A stretch of DNA of 64,000 nt, taken from the NCBI GenBank assembly GCA_900708905.1, contig CAADRB010000085.1, forward strand, positions 62,001 to 126,000, read 5' to 3'. The notes under the pieces were generated by a model. That model saw only the letters and a program-made list of their open reading frames with translations, was not told the DNA's origin and searched no databases. Positions within the stretch are counted from its first letter, which is position 1; each line of letters begins with the position of its first letter. Source of the DNA: Hymenolepis diminuta. Its lineage: Eukaryota > Platyhelminthes > Cestoda > Cyclophyllidea > Hymenolepididae. Positions 1-13,535 of this stretch are shown here, in pieces. The position numbers and the translations under genes are program-made.

Positions 1-152
1 AAACAAATTGATAATGAACATGCCTTTTATATGAATTTTGTGCTTAAAATTACAATTAACCGTTTATTTGATCATAAATAACTTTGCATTCTTTTAATAT
101 AAGAAAAATATAACTATTTTAGATAAAATCAACTACTTATGTCTTCGTTTAG

Positions 153-3100
153 ATCCTCTTTATAACTATTGGTATCATCGGTGTTCTTCTTCGAACCAAT
201 AAGGATTTCCTCATCAAATTCACAAACGCTTTTGCAGACGATTTTCTCAGTGGTGTTGAAAAAGACAGTGTGCAATATGTCTCTAATTTTATTCTCGAAA
301 ATGATGGTAAGCAAAGATAAGTATAACAGAACTCGGTTACTGATTTCAAAGCAATCCAGTTTTATTTTAAATCCTAAACATAAAAAACATTCAAATATGT
401 AAAACAAAATATAAATTCGTATGGAGATTTGAAAATAGAAGGTGGGATAAGTAGATGCATAAAATAAGGTCGAAATATCATATATTCTGTGCAAAAGTGG
501 ATATAGCTTTCTAGGTCATATCCAAGTGTTCTAAATTTTAAATTTCAGGGCTCTTAGTCTCTGAGTCAATTCGTGTCTGTAAAGAACAACATGGTAAAGT
601 TGGTTTTACTGAGTGGTTGGTCAAACCATTTCACATTTCATACTAAAGACACCATAATTAATATATTGCTGCGATTTAATATGTTATGGTAGTAGTCCAG
701 AAAGACTAAAAATTTATTATCCATAGCAGTCGCCTTATCAGATTTTTAATTTTCATACATGCACGGTAAAGAAGCACACAAATCTTGTGCTCATACGTGT
801 TTTAAAATTAGCAAATTGTAGAATGTTTGATGAGCCAGGATATTCTTTCCAAAGTGAAGGAATATAATAATTATCTCATTGTTTTTTTCAAAAGAGTCGA
901 AAGATTTTAGCTCATAAGATCACTGCGAGTTAAATTACTCCCGTTTAAGCGTCATTTAGAAGTGTGAATAACCTTGATGAGCTATATTCAACAGTAGCGT
1001 AAAAAGGCTTCATTTAAAAGTAATAATGCGATATTTACTAAAAATAGTTACAAAATTGCCAAATACTTAAAAATACTAAAGTAATTTTGTTATTAATTTG
1101 AATTGATTATAAATGCTAAAATATTAACTGAATCAATGCGGCAGAGTTTTAAATGTAATGTAATCAATAAAATGAAATCGTAGAGTCCATAACAGGGGAT
1201 TATATTTCTCGGCTCAATGCTCCTAGTAAATACGCACACGAAATACCCATTTCTATTCTAAGATCACTTAAAAGACAATGATGTATGACAAGGTTAAGTG
1301 ACTTTATATTAGATAAAATTTGAATGCAATAAAAACGCATTATCTCCAGCTAAATAGAAAACATTACGAAACATTAACCATAAACAAAATCGGAAACTTT
1401 GCTTATTTTCATATACCTTCAATTTTTGAAAGTGTTTTTCTATGATTATAAGATTATAGGTTAAATCCATCTAGCTAACTAGCTTAAAGAGTACTCTTCA
1501 AACTTCAAGGAGCGAACTACTTTACCGACGTCAGTATACCAAAGCCAAACTTATTAAAGCATTAATCATAGGAAATTTCATAGGTTTTTTTAGATCTTGC
1601 TCAATCTGAGGGCGTTATTATTGCTACCCGTTTTTGCAACCCAATTAAGAAATAAAAATCGATCGGACTGAATTAATTATATCTCATCCCTGTTTTTCTA
1701 CCCTTTAGTTCAGACCAGCGTCTTTTTCATTGTGGTTGGATTTGTGATCGGTTTTATCTGCCTAATAGGTTTTATCGCCACTTGTTACTCTTGCAGCAAA
1801 TTAATTCAAATCGTAAGAAGCTTTACTTAAAATTTAAATATTACCATCAGAAACTCTGAAATAACTATTAAACGGTCTTCATATCTTTCAGTATGCTTTT
1901 ATTCTAACAGTTGTCGTTATCGTTCAAGCCGTGGTTGTTGGCGTTGTCTTTGGAGTTCCGCGGTTGGTAAGTCGAAATTACAAATAATAAATGCGGATTA
2001 TTACTAATATTGAGGAAAAGAGTGTTAATATTTTGCGTTCGCACTTTTCAAAATTCAATAACTGATAAAATCAGCAATATAATATAATTTTCATTATCAT
2101 TTCGTATACAAATACCTCAAAGGTACGGAAAAGACTTTTAAATAAAATTTATTGAGAGTAATCTTAAAATTCAGTTGAAAGATGAAGATTTCACTTAAAT
2201 CGCTTAATCTGATCCTATCGAGAAAAATTTATTAATGGAATTAGATAAGAAATCGATAAATGGATGTCACTGCATATTCAAATAATGAATTCAAATCCTA
2301 ATGCATTCTGCAGATTAAGATGATTCAAGTTCCTAATTCACACAAATCACAGTTTTTGGGAAATTAAAATTAATATTAGTAATAGTGAGGTAAATCCATT
2401 TACCTCAATATTTGAATAACGGTGAATTTGATGAATAAATACAGCTAGTGCTGTCTCGCAAGTTCATTTTGTATTTCAATTTTGACGGTGTTGATAACTT
2501 ATTTAATCAGTTGGCTGGGGTTTTAATTAATCGACTTATTAGATAATTGTGCATAATTATCACGACTTAAATATTTGTATTTTGCGGAATATTATGGTCG
2601 TTATCTCCTCCTTATTAGTGTTAAATTAATTAAAGGCATAGAATTTTTCACTCTTTTATAAATTGCAGGTTATTACATTTTCATAGTATTAATAACAATC
2701 TTATAAAAGTGTAAATAACAATTTTTTACATTTGATACTAGATCAAAATGCCTTATTTGCATTCCTTACTCAGAATACTTAAAAAATTATTTGTTTAAAT
2801 TTTCGGCCTTTGAACCGATACATTTAAATGGCAGTTTAGACTTTGGAATTCAGAATTTTCGTATGTTTTCTATTGAGTTCTGATTAAAGAATACACTGGG
2901 GTATTTTTCGTCAAGTTTGCGTATTTGTAAAATGTATCAGACTGTAATTTTAAATTAAATGACGATTGTCACAGTAGTTTTTTGATAGCATTTCTAAATG
3001 TATATCGAATTAATACTTTTTGCTGATAATTTAACAGTTTGGAATTATTTCCATAGCACATTTATTATATAATATAAATAAAATCTATTGATCTTACTAA

Positions 3101-6100
3101 ATTTTAATGGTAAATTAATAAATATTTAATTTAAAATTCCTATTAATCTAGATTAGATTGCATTTGTGTTGCCTCGCATCAAAGTACAACATTTTGTTCT
3201 TACGTGGGGAATTTAAATACATTCCTCTTTGCTAGACTTTATGCGACTTAATTGTCACTTGATTCCCAGGCATCATTTTTAGCTTTTGAAGTATAAATTT
3301 CATTATCGATCACAGAAAAAATGATTATTTTGGGGAAAAATGTTAAGAAATAATGCCTTTCTAGGAAATTAAACTTGACATTTTAAAAAGCATGACACAA
3401 ATATTTTATTTAATCGATATAAAAAGTGATACTTTTATAAATACTTTCAGATTTTAAGAATACATATGAAAAATTTTCTTATAAACCGTACAGTAGGTTT
3501 TTTCATTATGTGTATATGTCAAGTATATTGACTTCAAATCGATTTGATGAGGCAAAATCAAATGAAATTTGCCCGGAAGGAAACGTATACTTTCACATTT
3601 ACTTTCAACAGCGAATAAGTTCATTCTTTCCAAGTGAAGACTAAAAAACTCTTGGGTTTATAATAAACACCTATTTCTGACTACTTTAACATATTTTTTA
3701 ACGAAATAAGTCTATTTTTTTGAATAGAGCATGATCAAGAAAATATTAAATAATATATTAAATCTAATATTCTTTTAGGTAGATCAACTATGCCATGTAA
3801 AGATAATATAGTCTGCTTGGTATAATGTAAGATCATTCTGCTTTCAAAACCTCTGGAATAAAAATAAATTGAAACGACAATATCAAACATCATTATTAAA
3901 TAAATAAATTAATTAAATGGATAAGCACTGTACATCTTGAATAAGAAGTCGCTCAGTAATCCGGTAGAGGAATCACAAAATTTTAATTTTGAACGTGAGT
4001 AATTTATTGAGTAGGACTCTTTAATACATCAAAGACACTCTCAACGTCTTTTCAATCTCCAGTTTATCGCTTATTGGACTTTATGTTAATCGAATTGTAA
4101 AATTTTTCTATCTTACAAAAAATTGTAAAAATAGGAGACAATGAATCTTTATTTTGCTAGACTTTAAAGTTTAGACTTATTTTTCGATCAGATATACCAC
4201 TATACTAAATGCTAATGTCAGCACAACAATGTGAATTCTTATGGTTGTTTTCATTATTTTAGTATCTTACTGTCATCGACACGTCTTTGGAGAACGGCCT
4301 TGAACAGTATAATCCAAATACAGAGGAAGGAAAAGTTGCCGCCACTTTATGGGATTTTGTAATGGGTGTAAGTTGAGATTCATCCTGATCCAAAAAAATT
4401 AATTATTTTTATAACGGATCCGGTGACTATAGGTAGTTAATGAATACACCATTTCCTATAATCCTAAACTGATCGGGATTTTTCTAAAGGGGAAGTTTTA
4501 TATATCACGTTTATAATCATATTTTTAAAAAAACTGATAACATCCTTTATTGGCTCAGATGCGGTTTAAATATGGCATATAAATAAATAAAGCCACTTGC
4601 CAAATTAAAGAAAATAATCAAAATATTAATGGTCTGAAATTTTTAAATATTTAGTGCATGTGAACGAACCTGAGATCAGGAGTAAAATCCGAATTAATTA
4701 ATAATCTAAGATATACAAAAGCGGGATGATATAATTACTGCCATTTATAAGAAATTTTTCATTAATACTTTAAAATTTTGAAATTGCGTTTTCTTAACCT
4801 AAAAAAGCTCTTTTAACACTTTTTATGAATTTAATTTTATGTCTAGAAATGCAGATAATACTTCATGATGTTACCACGGTAATAGAGGTAAATATTTTAT
4901 TCATGAGGGAGAGTAAATGATGTAGTTTGGTAAACTTTTAGAAATATTTAATAGCTAATTACTCGATTTCGATCCCAATATAGTTTGCCAAGTGTCTCTT
5001 CTAATTTTTAAAATATTTAAAATAAATGATATAGATGGCCGTGAAAAGTGGATCTTTTGGGAAATATTTGAGAAGGGAAAGAGAGGACCAAATAAAATTG
5101 GAATGGCTTGTTGCTGATGTAGGTTGTGGACATGAAATGGAGATAGCGGAGATCTGGCGTATGTTCATATAAAGAGAATGTATAGTTAAGCTAAAGGGAT
5201 ACCATAATATAAAAGGATCAAAGAATCATAGGACACAATTCTGGAGATAATTGAGGAAACGTCTGATGTAAAACACTGACCCGACGTTTAAAGCTCCATT
5301 AATCGCAAAACTCCCAAGCAAACCTTCATCTTAAGCTATGTTTCATCTGAAATAAAAAATGTACCTCATCAGACCATTTAAATTTAAATGAATGCACGAA
5401 TCTTGAGATATTAAAACTCAGGCATGAAAAACAATAGTATTCACTACTGACAAAATCAAATCTTTTAGTCACATATATTTTTGAAATTAAAAAACCAGAG
5501 TTAAAAGACATTGAAACAACAAGATATGTTGGGTGTCTATCTTTTCTAAGCATTTTTTTCTTAGTTGTGGTAAAGTAAAGGTATCACGGGATGCCCATAT
5601 TGATGACGTTATGCACAACCGCCAGAATATTGCAGATCGTTACAGTTTTACCACCCACACTAATGAGGTTCCACGACAACTGAAGCCAATATATAAATTA
5701 AAATCATAAATACATGAATAAATCATTAAATTAGTTTTCAAATTTGGTTAATGAATTAATGTAGTGACTCTTAATTGAACAGCAGATAAAAAATGCTTCA
5801 CTGAGTAAAATAATGCTGTTTATACTTACGAGAAATTTAAATTTGTTTCTCTTATTAAAAAAGCAAGACGCTTGCCTTCGAGAGAGATTAAAATTTACTT
5901 CTACATTATTTTGCATTTGAATGTTGCCATTATGTCTCCAAGTGAACGAACAGGTTTATGTTGGCTATCGGCGTCACATAAACGATAATTCGAATATGAC
6001 CTTTGTTCCTCTGTGAATCTTTATATCGAGATGAGGTAACGTAAATTAAACTTAATAAAATACATATATATGAAGGAAAAATACATATGAATACAGTAGC

Positions 6101-7593
6101 ATTTGTCAATTTTCGTTTCCTCAATATCTGAATTATAAACTTTTACTTGATTAAAATAATTGAGGAATCAAAAATTTTGTTTTCAATCACAATTTTAGGC
6201 TGAAAATAAAACCTGCTGCGGTATGGATGGAGCGGAAGACTTCAAGAAATCGCCCTACGCTCCCAGTAAGTGAACATATTATTAAATCAACGCCTTTTAA
6301 CCATTTGTTATGACATTAAAATTAGTAGCAGCCATGGCAGTAAATATGAAAGTTCTTTAATTTCTTAAGTAAAGAATAGTAAATGGAGATTGAAAATAAA
6401 GCTAGATTTTCCTACTTAATTTTGACTTTGAGTTGTATTTTAAAATTATCGTATATTGAGTCGATTTTATACTTCATCATATGACATTAAGTGATACAAT
6501 TTCCGTGTGAGTCCAAGTACGAAATGGCTATAGCTTATAGACCAGTTATTAATTTAAATAGCATTTCATACCATTTCGATAGAGTTAATAATCCAATATC
6601 GTTTCCTTAGTAATCTCTAATCCAGGTTGACTTTATGGAAGCTCATTTTCGCTTGCTCTTCTAAAGAGTAGCTACATTTCGAAAGCAAAAATTACCTAAC
6701 GCTTAGGAGAAGTAAGGTTTGCTGTCGACTAGGTTAATATAAAATTTCATTCTCTGTGATCGTATAACTTGATATTGCTCAATTAAGAAATGTCTGAGAG
6801 AGAATATAAGTAATGCAACAAAATGACTTTCCGTGATTGACATTCTGTAAGATAATATTATTTTCTTCATATATAGCAAATACAGTTGGTGGAAAAATTT
6901 AATTAGTAAATGTCCAATGTAGTACTCTGAAACACTCAACTCAACTAATTTCTTAATTTCCTAGAGTTTCACCACAAAGTACAGATTCTCGGTATTGGAT
7001 AAATCCGTTTTTAACACGCTTAAACCTTACATTTCGCAGTTATTAGAATTTCCACATAAAAAATTAATATTAATTTCAAATAAATCTATTTTCATAAATA
7101 AAATAAAGCATTGATTAACTGTTCTTATTAGAAAATATTGTTTTGAAATACTTATATGCAAATTTCAACAATTTATATAATGTTTCAAATATTTTAGCGT
7201 GTCCTGGATTTTGCTGTGAGACGCAATTACCTTGTCTATGCGATAATGCCATGGCGCTTCAGCCTCCAGTGCCAGGTTGCCGAGAGAAAGTCGAAAAATA
7301 CTCCAAAATATATATGCAAAGAGTTCTCATTGTTCTCATTTGTGTCATTGTTGCTCAGGTAAATAGAAAAATAACCATTCTACTTAAAACATTCAAGTAC
7401 CACGCTTTAATCCTGTTAGATCGGAGTCTCGTTCGCCCTATCATATTTTATGCTAAATTAAAGCAGCTTCCTCTATCTGTGATTCACTTTCAGATGTATA
7501 TTTTCATTTTCCTTTCCTTGACTTCCTTTTTAGGCAATCCTGGTAATCCTAACCTACGCGGCTTTAACTTGCAAAACGGCATCGCCGATATAA
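153..7593 (+). CDS. Tetraspanin TSP-A, 5'-partial, 7 exons visible
   Basis: Four-pass membrane scaffold of the tetraspanin family; the first coding exon (cytoplasmic N-terminus and start of TM1) is left of the window. Exons read from GT/AG sites and frame: 153-306, 1709-1812, 1892-1966, 4263-4367, 6199-6265, 7198-7358, 7534-7593 (TAA). They encode the end of TM1 plus small loop, TM2 (ending in a Cys-rich cytoplasmic turn), TM3, the stalk of the large loop, the CCG motif, the rest of the loop with a PGC motif before TM4, and TM4 with a short tail. The large loop has eight cysteines: CC of CCG, one plus two in CPGFCC, two in CLC, and one in PGC. The 25- and 35-codon exons at 1892 and 4263 correspond to one 60-codon exon in the three paralogues, so this gene has an extra phase-0 intron. 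Introns are long (up to 2.3 kb); I see nothing recognisable in them. The last two exons lie in or across the left arm of the palindrome. No frame breaks are seen, so it may be functional. Confidence 0.85.
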
Positions 7594-9038
7594 GAGACGT
7601 ACACTAGTTTCTCCTGTACTTCACACTTACCTGCAACATCCATCAAACAAGATCTTCATATGCCATTGTTTTTCTCTTCTCCCCCTATTGTATGAGAAAT
7701 GTAATCCTATCTATTTATCCGGCTATTACACCAAAATATCCCGCTGAATTGCAATAGAGACTGTAATTGAGGCTACAATTAGCTTTTAAGTCATCCAATT
7801 AATATTAACAAATATTCAGATTAATTCTCCACAGAAATGCAAAGAGTACATCGCGTAACGCCTTCTATAGCAAAAAATTTAATCGAGAATGCTCTCAATG
7901 TTGGCATTTGCAACAATATATTATAATTTCTTAAGCATCAATAATAGTATAATATGAGGTATAAGTGTTTTCATACAAAATGTAAGAAATCCTCGTCTCG
8001 TCTATGAATAGGGAGGAGAAGAAAGATACGTTTCAAGGCCGTACAGAAGACCTATCTGTGTCTTATTTATAGGTCGATTTGGTTTGCTTACGAGCCAAAA
8101 CGACCAAAGCTAGTTAATCAATGTTGTCTAAATGTATGGAAATGCAAAAAAAATTAGGAAAACATTATATGTGGAGTAAAAAGAAATAAATTTGTCATTT
8201 TTTCTATTACATCTCCTAGAAATATTTGACATTTTGCAAAAGTATACTGCGTTTGTCAGACTAGTGCATTTCAAAACTTTAGACGTCCAAATTTGGAGTA
8301 AGAGTGGAGGAAGTGATCTACGAAGTTAAGACTCTTCTCTTATTTTTAGATAGCTCAGACGAAATAAATTGACTGGAAATTTTTGTTGTTTTGGGTACAT
8401 GTTAATGCCCTCCGACTTCTAAAACGGAATATATGCCCCTTACAAAGGAATGACGCTCCAGTCCTAAGTCAACTGCTTATTAATATCGAATGATAAACAG
8501 ATTTCCCAAATACAGACACATCTGGCAAAGTTATGCATTACACCACTCTTCTAACTTCTAATTTTAAAGTAATACAATTGGTTTTATGTGGTCTTAGGCT
8601 GGGATTTAACTGTCGTATTCATTCCCTTCAGGGCGAACCTGAAGTTCGACTTATATTATCATCTAGGTTACTGCCCAAATCATGTAGACCAACTGATGAC
8701 AATGAGTGGCACGGTTCTTTCTTCTGATATCTAAAGAGCAGCTGTCTGTTACTAATAAGGCTCGTGTTAACATACCAAAATTTCTTACACTTTATAAGTG
8801 CACTTTTATTTCCTACACACAAAGGAAGGCCAAAAGTACAAATTCCAATTTTGAAAAAGCATTTAAACCAATCTAACAAAATTCGGTTCCTAGAATCAGG
8901 TTAAAGAAAACAATATTCTTGATTATGGTTATCGTATCATATTCAAACCTTTCAGTGGTCATATTTTAGGATAAATCAGTGAGTTCATGCTCTCGGCCTT
9001 CAAGGCTTATTGACCCGTTTTAAGATTAGATGGTTGGT

Positions 9039-9086
9039 GCCTATCGATGCATTGGCCTACCGATGCTTTGGCCTATCGATGCAAAA
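9039..9086. repeat. Three-unit 16-bp tandem repeat
   Basis: Three adjacent units beginning GCCTAYCGATGC (9039-9054, 9055-9070, 9071-9086), differing by a few bases. No function is evident. Being in the palindrome, it recurs reversed at 14720-14767. Confidence 0.8.
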
Positions 9087-9916
9087 CGTACGTCTTCTTT
9101 TGATATGGTGGATTTGTCTGGTTGTATTTGCAACTAGTGCAATTTCTAAGGGAATCTAAGGGTCGGTTGTGATATCCTATGCAGAAAAACAGATTATAAG
9201 GATTAATGAAGCACCTGCCACACATTTTACTCCTAATATGCATGGATTTACTGGACGATTAAATCAGCAGCAGTTTAACATTGCCGAGCTTACTAGAGTT
9301 CACCTACTCTGAACTATAATTTATGCAAAACAGAGATTCTTCTCTTGAAATGACTTCTTCAATACATATTTTCATAAACTGATGTCCTCTTATTGTCTCC
9401 ATTATATTCTAGACTTATCGTATCCCATGAGTCTAAAATATAACCACTGCTTTTGCATATTTGGTTCATCAAGAAATATGCAAGTTTAATTTCTATTCAA
9501 TCTATAACATAACGTTACACACATTACACAAATCAGGTCAGCATGATGCGCGTTGCTACATGTTGTGATGTCTTCTCATAAGGTCATGTTAACTGCTTAG
9601 ATTCATGTAAGATCATGCTGCTTTTCCCGAATTCGAAAGAAGAAGTGAATTAATTTTTGACCCTATTTTCCTACCCCTTATCGAACTTTGCTAACCCAAC
9701 TTCATTAACTTCCCCACAGTAGACAATTGTAAAGTTGTTCTGCATTGCTATTGGTCAGAATAATAAGGCTCAACACATTGAATTCCTTTCACTATCTCAT
9801 TATTTTTCCAGCTAACATAGTTAAGCTGAAGTGGATAAAGTTTTCGAAATAAGAGGTCTAAAATGAAGTATTGTTCTGATCTATGTCAGTGACGTAAGTT
9901 GACTAAATTCAACCTT

Positions 9917-10270
9917 TGGAATTCACAACGCTAACAAGGCTGATCAAATCACGTGGGCTAGAACATTCTGGAAAATGCAGTGGGTAACCAGACATGTAGA
10001 GAACAAGCGCGGACACGAGTGCAGAGGCCTTCTCAGCCAATCAGTAATCAAGTTCCCTGCATCCGAGCATGATTTTGTATTTAATGACTGAACTTTTGGT
10101 AACGAGCGACACACAAGTAGTGAGCAATACGTCCTCTCCACCCAACACCCTGCTTGTTCTTGCTACTTTGGGCATAACCTAGTTAATTTTGAGAGCAAAT
10201 TGGTAATAGAGGACTCTGCTAGAGGCTATTTGAACTACTTAAGAGGATTACTTAGGTGTAGCAAAAGACT
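9917..10270 (+). repeat. Dispersed repeat B, copy 1 (left arm)
   Basis: Recurs diverged at 48171-48482 (same strand) and 42130-42435 (opposite strand). Shared landmarks in order: TGGAATTCACAACGCT, the AAGGCTGATCAAA segment, AACAAGCGCGG, a GCAGAGGCCTT segment followed by AATCAGTAATCAA, GAGGACTCTGCTAGA, and GAGGATTACTTAGGT. No convincing coding frame, tRNA-like head or poly-A tail. Probably a non-autonomous or decayed element; class unknown. Confidence 0.7.
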
Positions 10271-11547
10271 TATTGGTGTAGCATCCGCTACAGACATTTC
10301 AAACGCCTAGGTTGATGTGTTACTAGCAAAAGAGATACAATATCCCCCTAATTTCTAAGATTTGATTACCCTTTTATTTTATCAAATGTAATCAATCAGA
10401 AACAAATAATTTGATGATAATTTTGAGTTCTCTGTGCCAGTAAATATTATGATCGAGACTGATGCTTGAATCTTTTAAGCCAAAAGCTGTATGATACATC
10501 CTATGCAGTGGGGACCAGCTCTTAATGTTGAATATTGATATCAGTTGAAATTTGCTGTTTTCAACTTTAGTGTTATCAAGACAGGGTAAAATCGAGCAGA
10601 AAAGCGTCTAAATCCGAGGAGCCGAAAATAGTTCATTACGGCCTAAGAGGAGGAGACCAGGTAGAAATACGGAATGAGGTTAGGGCTTCATTATACTTTA
10701 CATTATACTTTAGCTAGTGCTTCTTGGCTATTATGAATCTGTAAGCTAATGAATCGCATTCAAGTAAATATTTTGTCTTTCAGCCACTTGAAGAAAACCG
10801 AATGAAACGCCAAGACTAGCACTCCTTGATTAGATAATACCGGGTAATATTCATTGAACATCATAGACGAGCACTTTTTCCAATCCAGGGGACGAGCCGT
10901 GAAATTCGAATTTTGGAACGTGAGTTATCACCTAGTAAATTTTACACGTCGAACGCTTTCTGTTAACCGATCTCAGTTACTTCCCACAATAAAAGATTGT
11001 GCAATTTTGTTGTATTACTGTGATTACAAAAATAATAAAATTACGATTTCCATTTGGTGATATAAAATAATTAAATGCCTCATTTCCTCAGTTTTCGAAT
11101 GCCAGACTACTTGTCTGCGATGTCTGGAACTTATTAATCAGATGAATATTTGGAATGCTTGGTCACGCTGTGTCGATACGTTATCTACTTTTAATAGCCA
11201 GGTGAGTAGAAATGTCATTGGATGTCCCATATACACAGCCATATTGAAGTAAGACGTAAAGAGTTGAGGGCAGATGAATCACTTCGAGAGTTTTTTAGTC
11301 ATCAATGCCATCCATTTTGAAACATCAAATAATTACTTATTTTGTGAATTGGTTGATTGTTCAAAATGCTCATCGAGTACTATTCTATTAATCAAAATAA
11401 AATGAATCATAAAGACTTCAAAGTATCACAGAAAATAAGATTTGCGGCCGCTTTTGTAAATTAAACTAATGGACTTTAATTGTAAAGGTGTCATTCGGAA
11501 GCAGAAATAGTAATAGATGGAGAATCAAGTCAGGGCATCAATAGACC

Positions 11548-11902
11548 TGAAGGATGAATACATTCGCGTTTCCCAAATTTTCGCCTGTGTTACCACTTAT
11601 TATTGAGACCTAATAATCTCGATCCCACAGTGGTGCTCGACGTTGTTGATCCCACTGTAAACCCAAGCTCTCTTCGGATAAACATCGTCTGTCCTCAAGT
11701 GGCTTATTTTAATTATTAGAATAAGCTAGTTGAGTGTACATCGAACGAGCGTTGCAGAGGTACAGTTTCGTCTCGGCGATGACCGCAACCATTCCATCTG
11801 TTCGTCCTATTCCGCCTTTTTCTGTAACTGTCCCGTTTCGTTAAAAGTTCGCTCAAATTTATGTTCTCACGCGCCTCCTCGCCCAAGTGACTCATATTAA
11901 CT
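11548..11902 (+). mobile_element. Half LTR (family A) abutting palindrome axis, left side
   Basis: Begins TGAAGGATGAAT and runs towards the ...CCAAGTGACTCAT motif, the same order as the LTRs of the gypsy element at 19.2-22.1 kb. It ends at the axis just after GACTCATATTAACT, so only the first part of the LTR is present. It is mirrored at 11904-12258. Orientation is given relative to the gypsy coding strand. Confidence 0.65.
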
Positions 11903-11903
11903 N
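11903..11903. other. Single N exactly on the palindrome axis
   Basis: The only ambiguous base noticed in the window is the central base of the inverted repeat (AACT-N-AGTT). An odd-length perfect palindrome cannot be self-complementary at its middle base, so reads from both orientations would vote for opposite bases there. An N is what a symmetric consensus would give. A one-base scaffold placeholder is the alternative. Confidence 0.95.
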
Positions 11904-12258
11904 AGTTAATATGAGTCACTTGGGCGAGGAGGCGCGTGAGAACATAAATTTGAGCGAACTTTTAACGAAACGGGACAGTTACAGAAAAAGGCGGAATAGG
12001 ACGAACAGATGGAATGGTTGCGGTCATCGCCGAGACGAAACTGTACCTCTGCAACGCTCGTTCGATGTACACTCAACTAGCTTATTCTAATAATTAAAAT
12101 AAGCCACTTGAGGACAGACGATGTTTATCCGAAGAGAGCTTGGGTTTACAGTGGGATCAACAACGTCGAGCACCACTGTGGGATCGAGATTATTAGGTCT
12201 CAATAATAAGTGGTAACACAGGCGAAAATTTGGGAAACGCGAATGTATTCATCCTTCA
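11904..12258 (-). mobile_element. Half LTR (family A) abutting palindrome axis, right side
   Basis: Mirror of 11548-11902. It aligns over its length with the solo LTRs at 28930-29491 and 56803-57366: shared ATATGAGTCACTTGGG, the GAAACGRGGCGG-like segment, the GGATC...CCACTGTG segment, and the ATTCATCCTTCA terminus. Confidence 0.65.
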
Positions 12259-13535
12259 GGTCTATTGATGCCCTGACTTGATTCTCCATCTATTACTATT
12301 TCTGCTTCCGAATGACACCTTTACAATTAAAGTCCATTAGTTTAATTTACAAAAGCGGCCGCAAATCTTATTTTCTGTGATACTTTGAAGTCTTTATGAT
12401 TCATTTTATTTTGATTAATAGAATAGTACTCGATGAGCATTTTGAACAATCAACCAATTCACAAAATAAGTAATTATTTGATGTTTCAAAATGGATGGCA
12501 TTGATGACTAAAAAACTCTCGAAGTGATTCATCTGCCCTCAACTCTTTACGTCTTACTTCAATATGGCTGTGTATATGGGACATCCAATGACATTTCTAC
12601 TCACCTGGCTATTAAAAGTAGATAACGTATCGACACAGCGTGACCAAGCATTCCAAATATTCATCTGATTAATAAGTTCCAGACATCGCAGACAAGTAGT
12701 CTGGCATTCGAAAACTGAGGAAATGAGGCATTTAATTATTTTATATCACCAAATGGAAATCGTAATTTTATTATTTTTGTAATCACAGTAATACAACAAA
12801 ATTGCACAATCTTTTATTGTGGGAAGTAACTGAGATCGGTTAACAGAAAGCGTTCGACGTGTAAAATTTACTAGGTGATAACTCACGTTCCAAAATTCGA
12901 ATTTCACGGCTCGTCCCCTGGATTGGAAAAAGTGCTCGTCTATGATGTTCAATGAATATTACCCGGTATTATCTAATCAAGGAGTGCTAGTCTTGGCGTT
13001 TCATTCGGTTTTCTTCAAGTGGCTGAAAGACAAAATATTTACTTGAATGCGATTCATTAGCTTACAGATTCATAATAGCCAAGAAGCACTAGCTAAAGTA
13101 TAATGTAAAGTATAATGAAGCCCTAACCTCATTCCGTATTTCTACCTGGTCTCCTCCTCTTAGGCCGTAATGAACTATTTTCGGCTCCTCGGATTTAGAC
13201 GCTTTTCTGCTCGATTTTACCCTGTCTTGATAACACTAAAGTTGAAAACAGCAAATTTCAACTGATATCAATATTCAACATTAAGAGCTGGTCCCCACTG
13301 CATAGGATGTATCATACAGCTTTTGGCTTAAAAGATTCAAGCATCAGTCTCGATCATAATATTTACTGGCACAGAGAACTCAAAATTATCATCAAATTAT
13401 TTGTTTCTGATTGATTACATTTGATAAAATAAAAGGGTAATCAAATCTTAGAAATTAGGGGGATATTGTATCTCTTTTGCTAGTAACACATCAACCTAGG
13501 CGTTTGAAATGTCTGTAGCGGATGCTACACCAATA

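Larger units (their letters stand above)
7255..11902. repeat. Left arm of giant palindrome
   Basis: Each base x in this arm pairs with 23806-x in the right arm. All stretches compared by eye, and all open frames in the two arms, match without a mismatch or indel over 4648 bp. Pairing stops at 7255/16551 (the next pair, 7254/16552, mismatches). The arm holds the 3' part of TSP-A exon 6, the TM4 exon, the TSP-A 3' flank, a 16-bp tandem repeat, a copy of dispersed repeat B, and half of an LTR that abuts the axis. Apart from these I see no gene in 7600-11900. Confidence 0.95.

Noticed and set aside
129..494. 121-codon minus-strand frame
   Set aside because: It lies opposite a genuine TSP-A exon (153-306) and has no motif; a shadow frame.
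11716..12090. Mirrored 67-codon frames crossing the axis
   Set aside because: They run through the N, lie in LTR sequence and exist twice only because of the palindrome.
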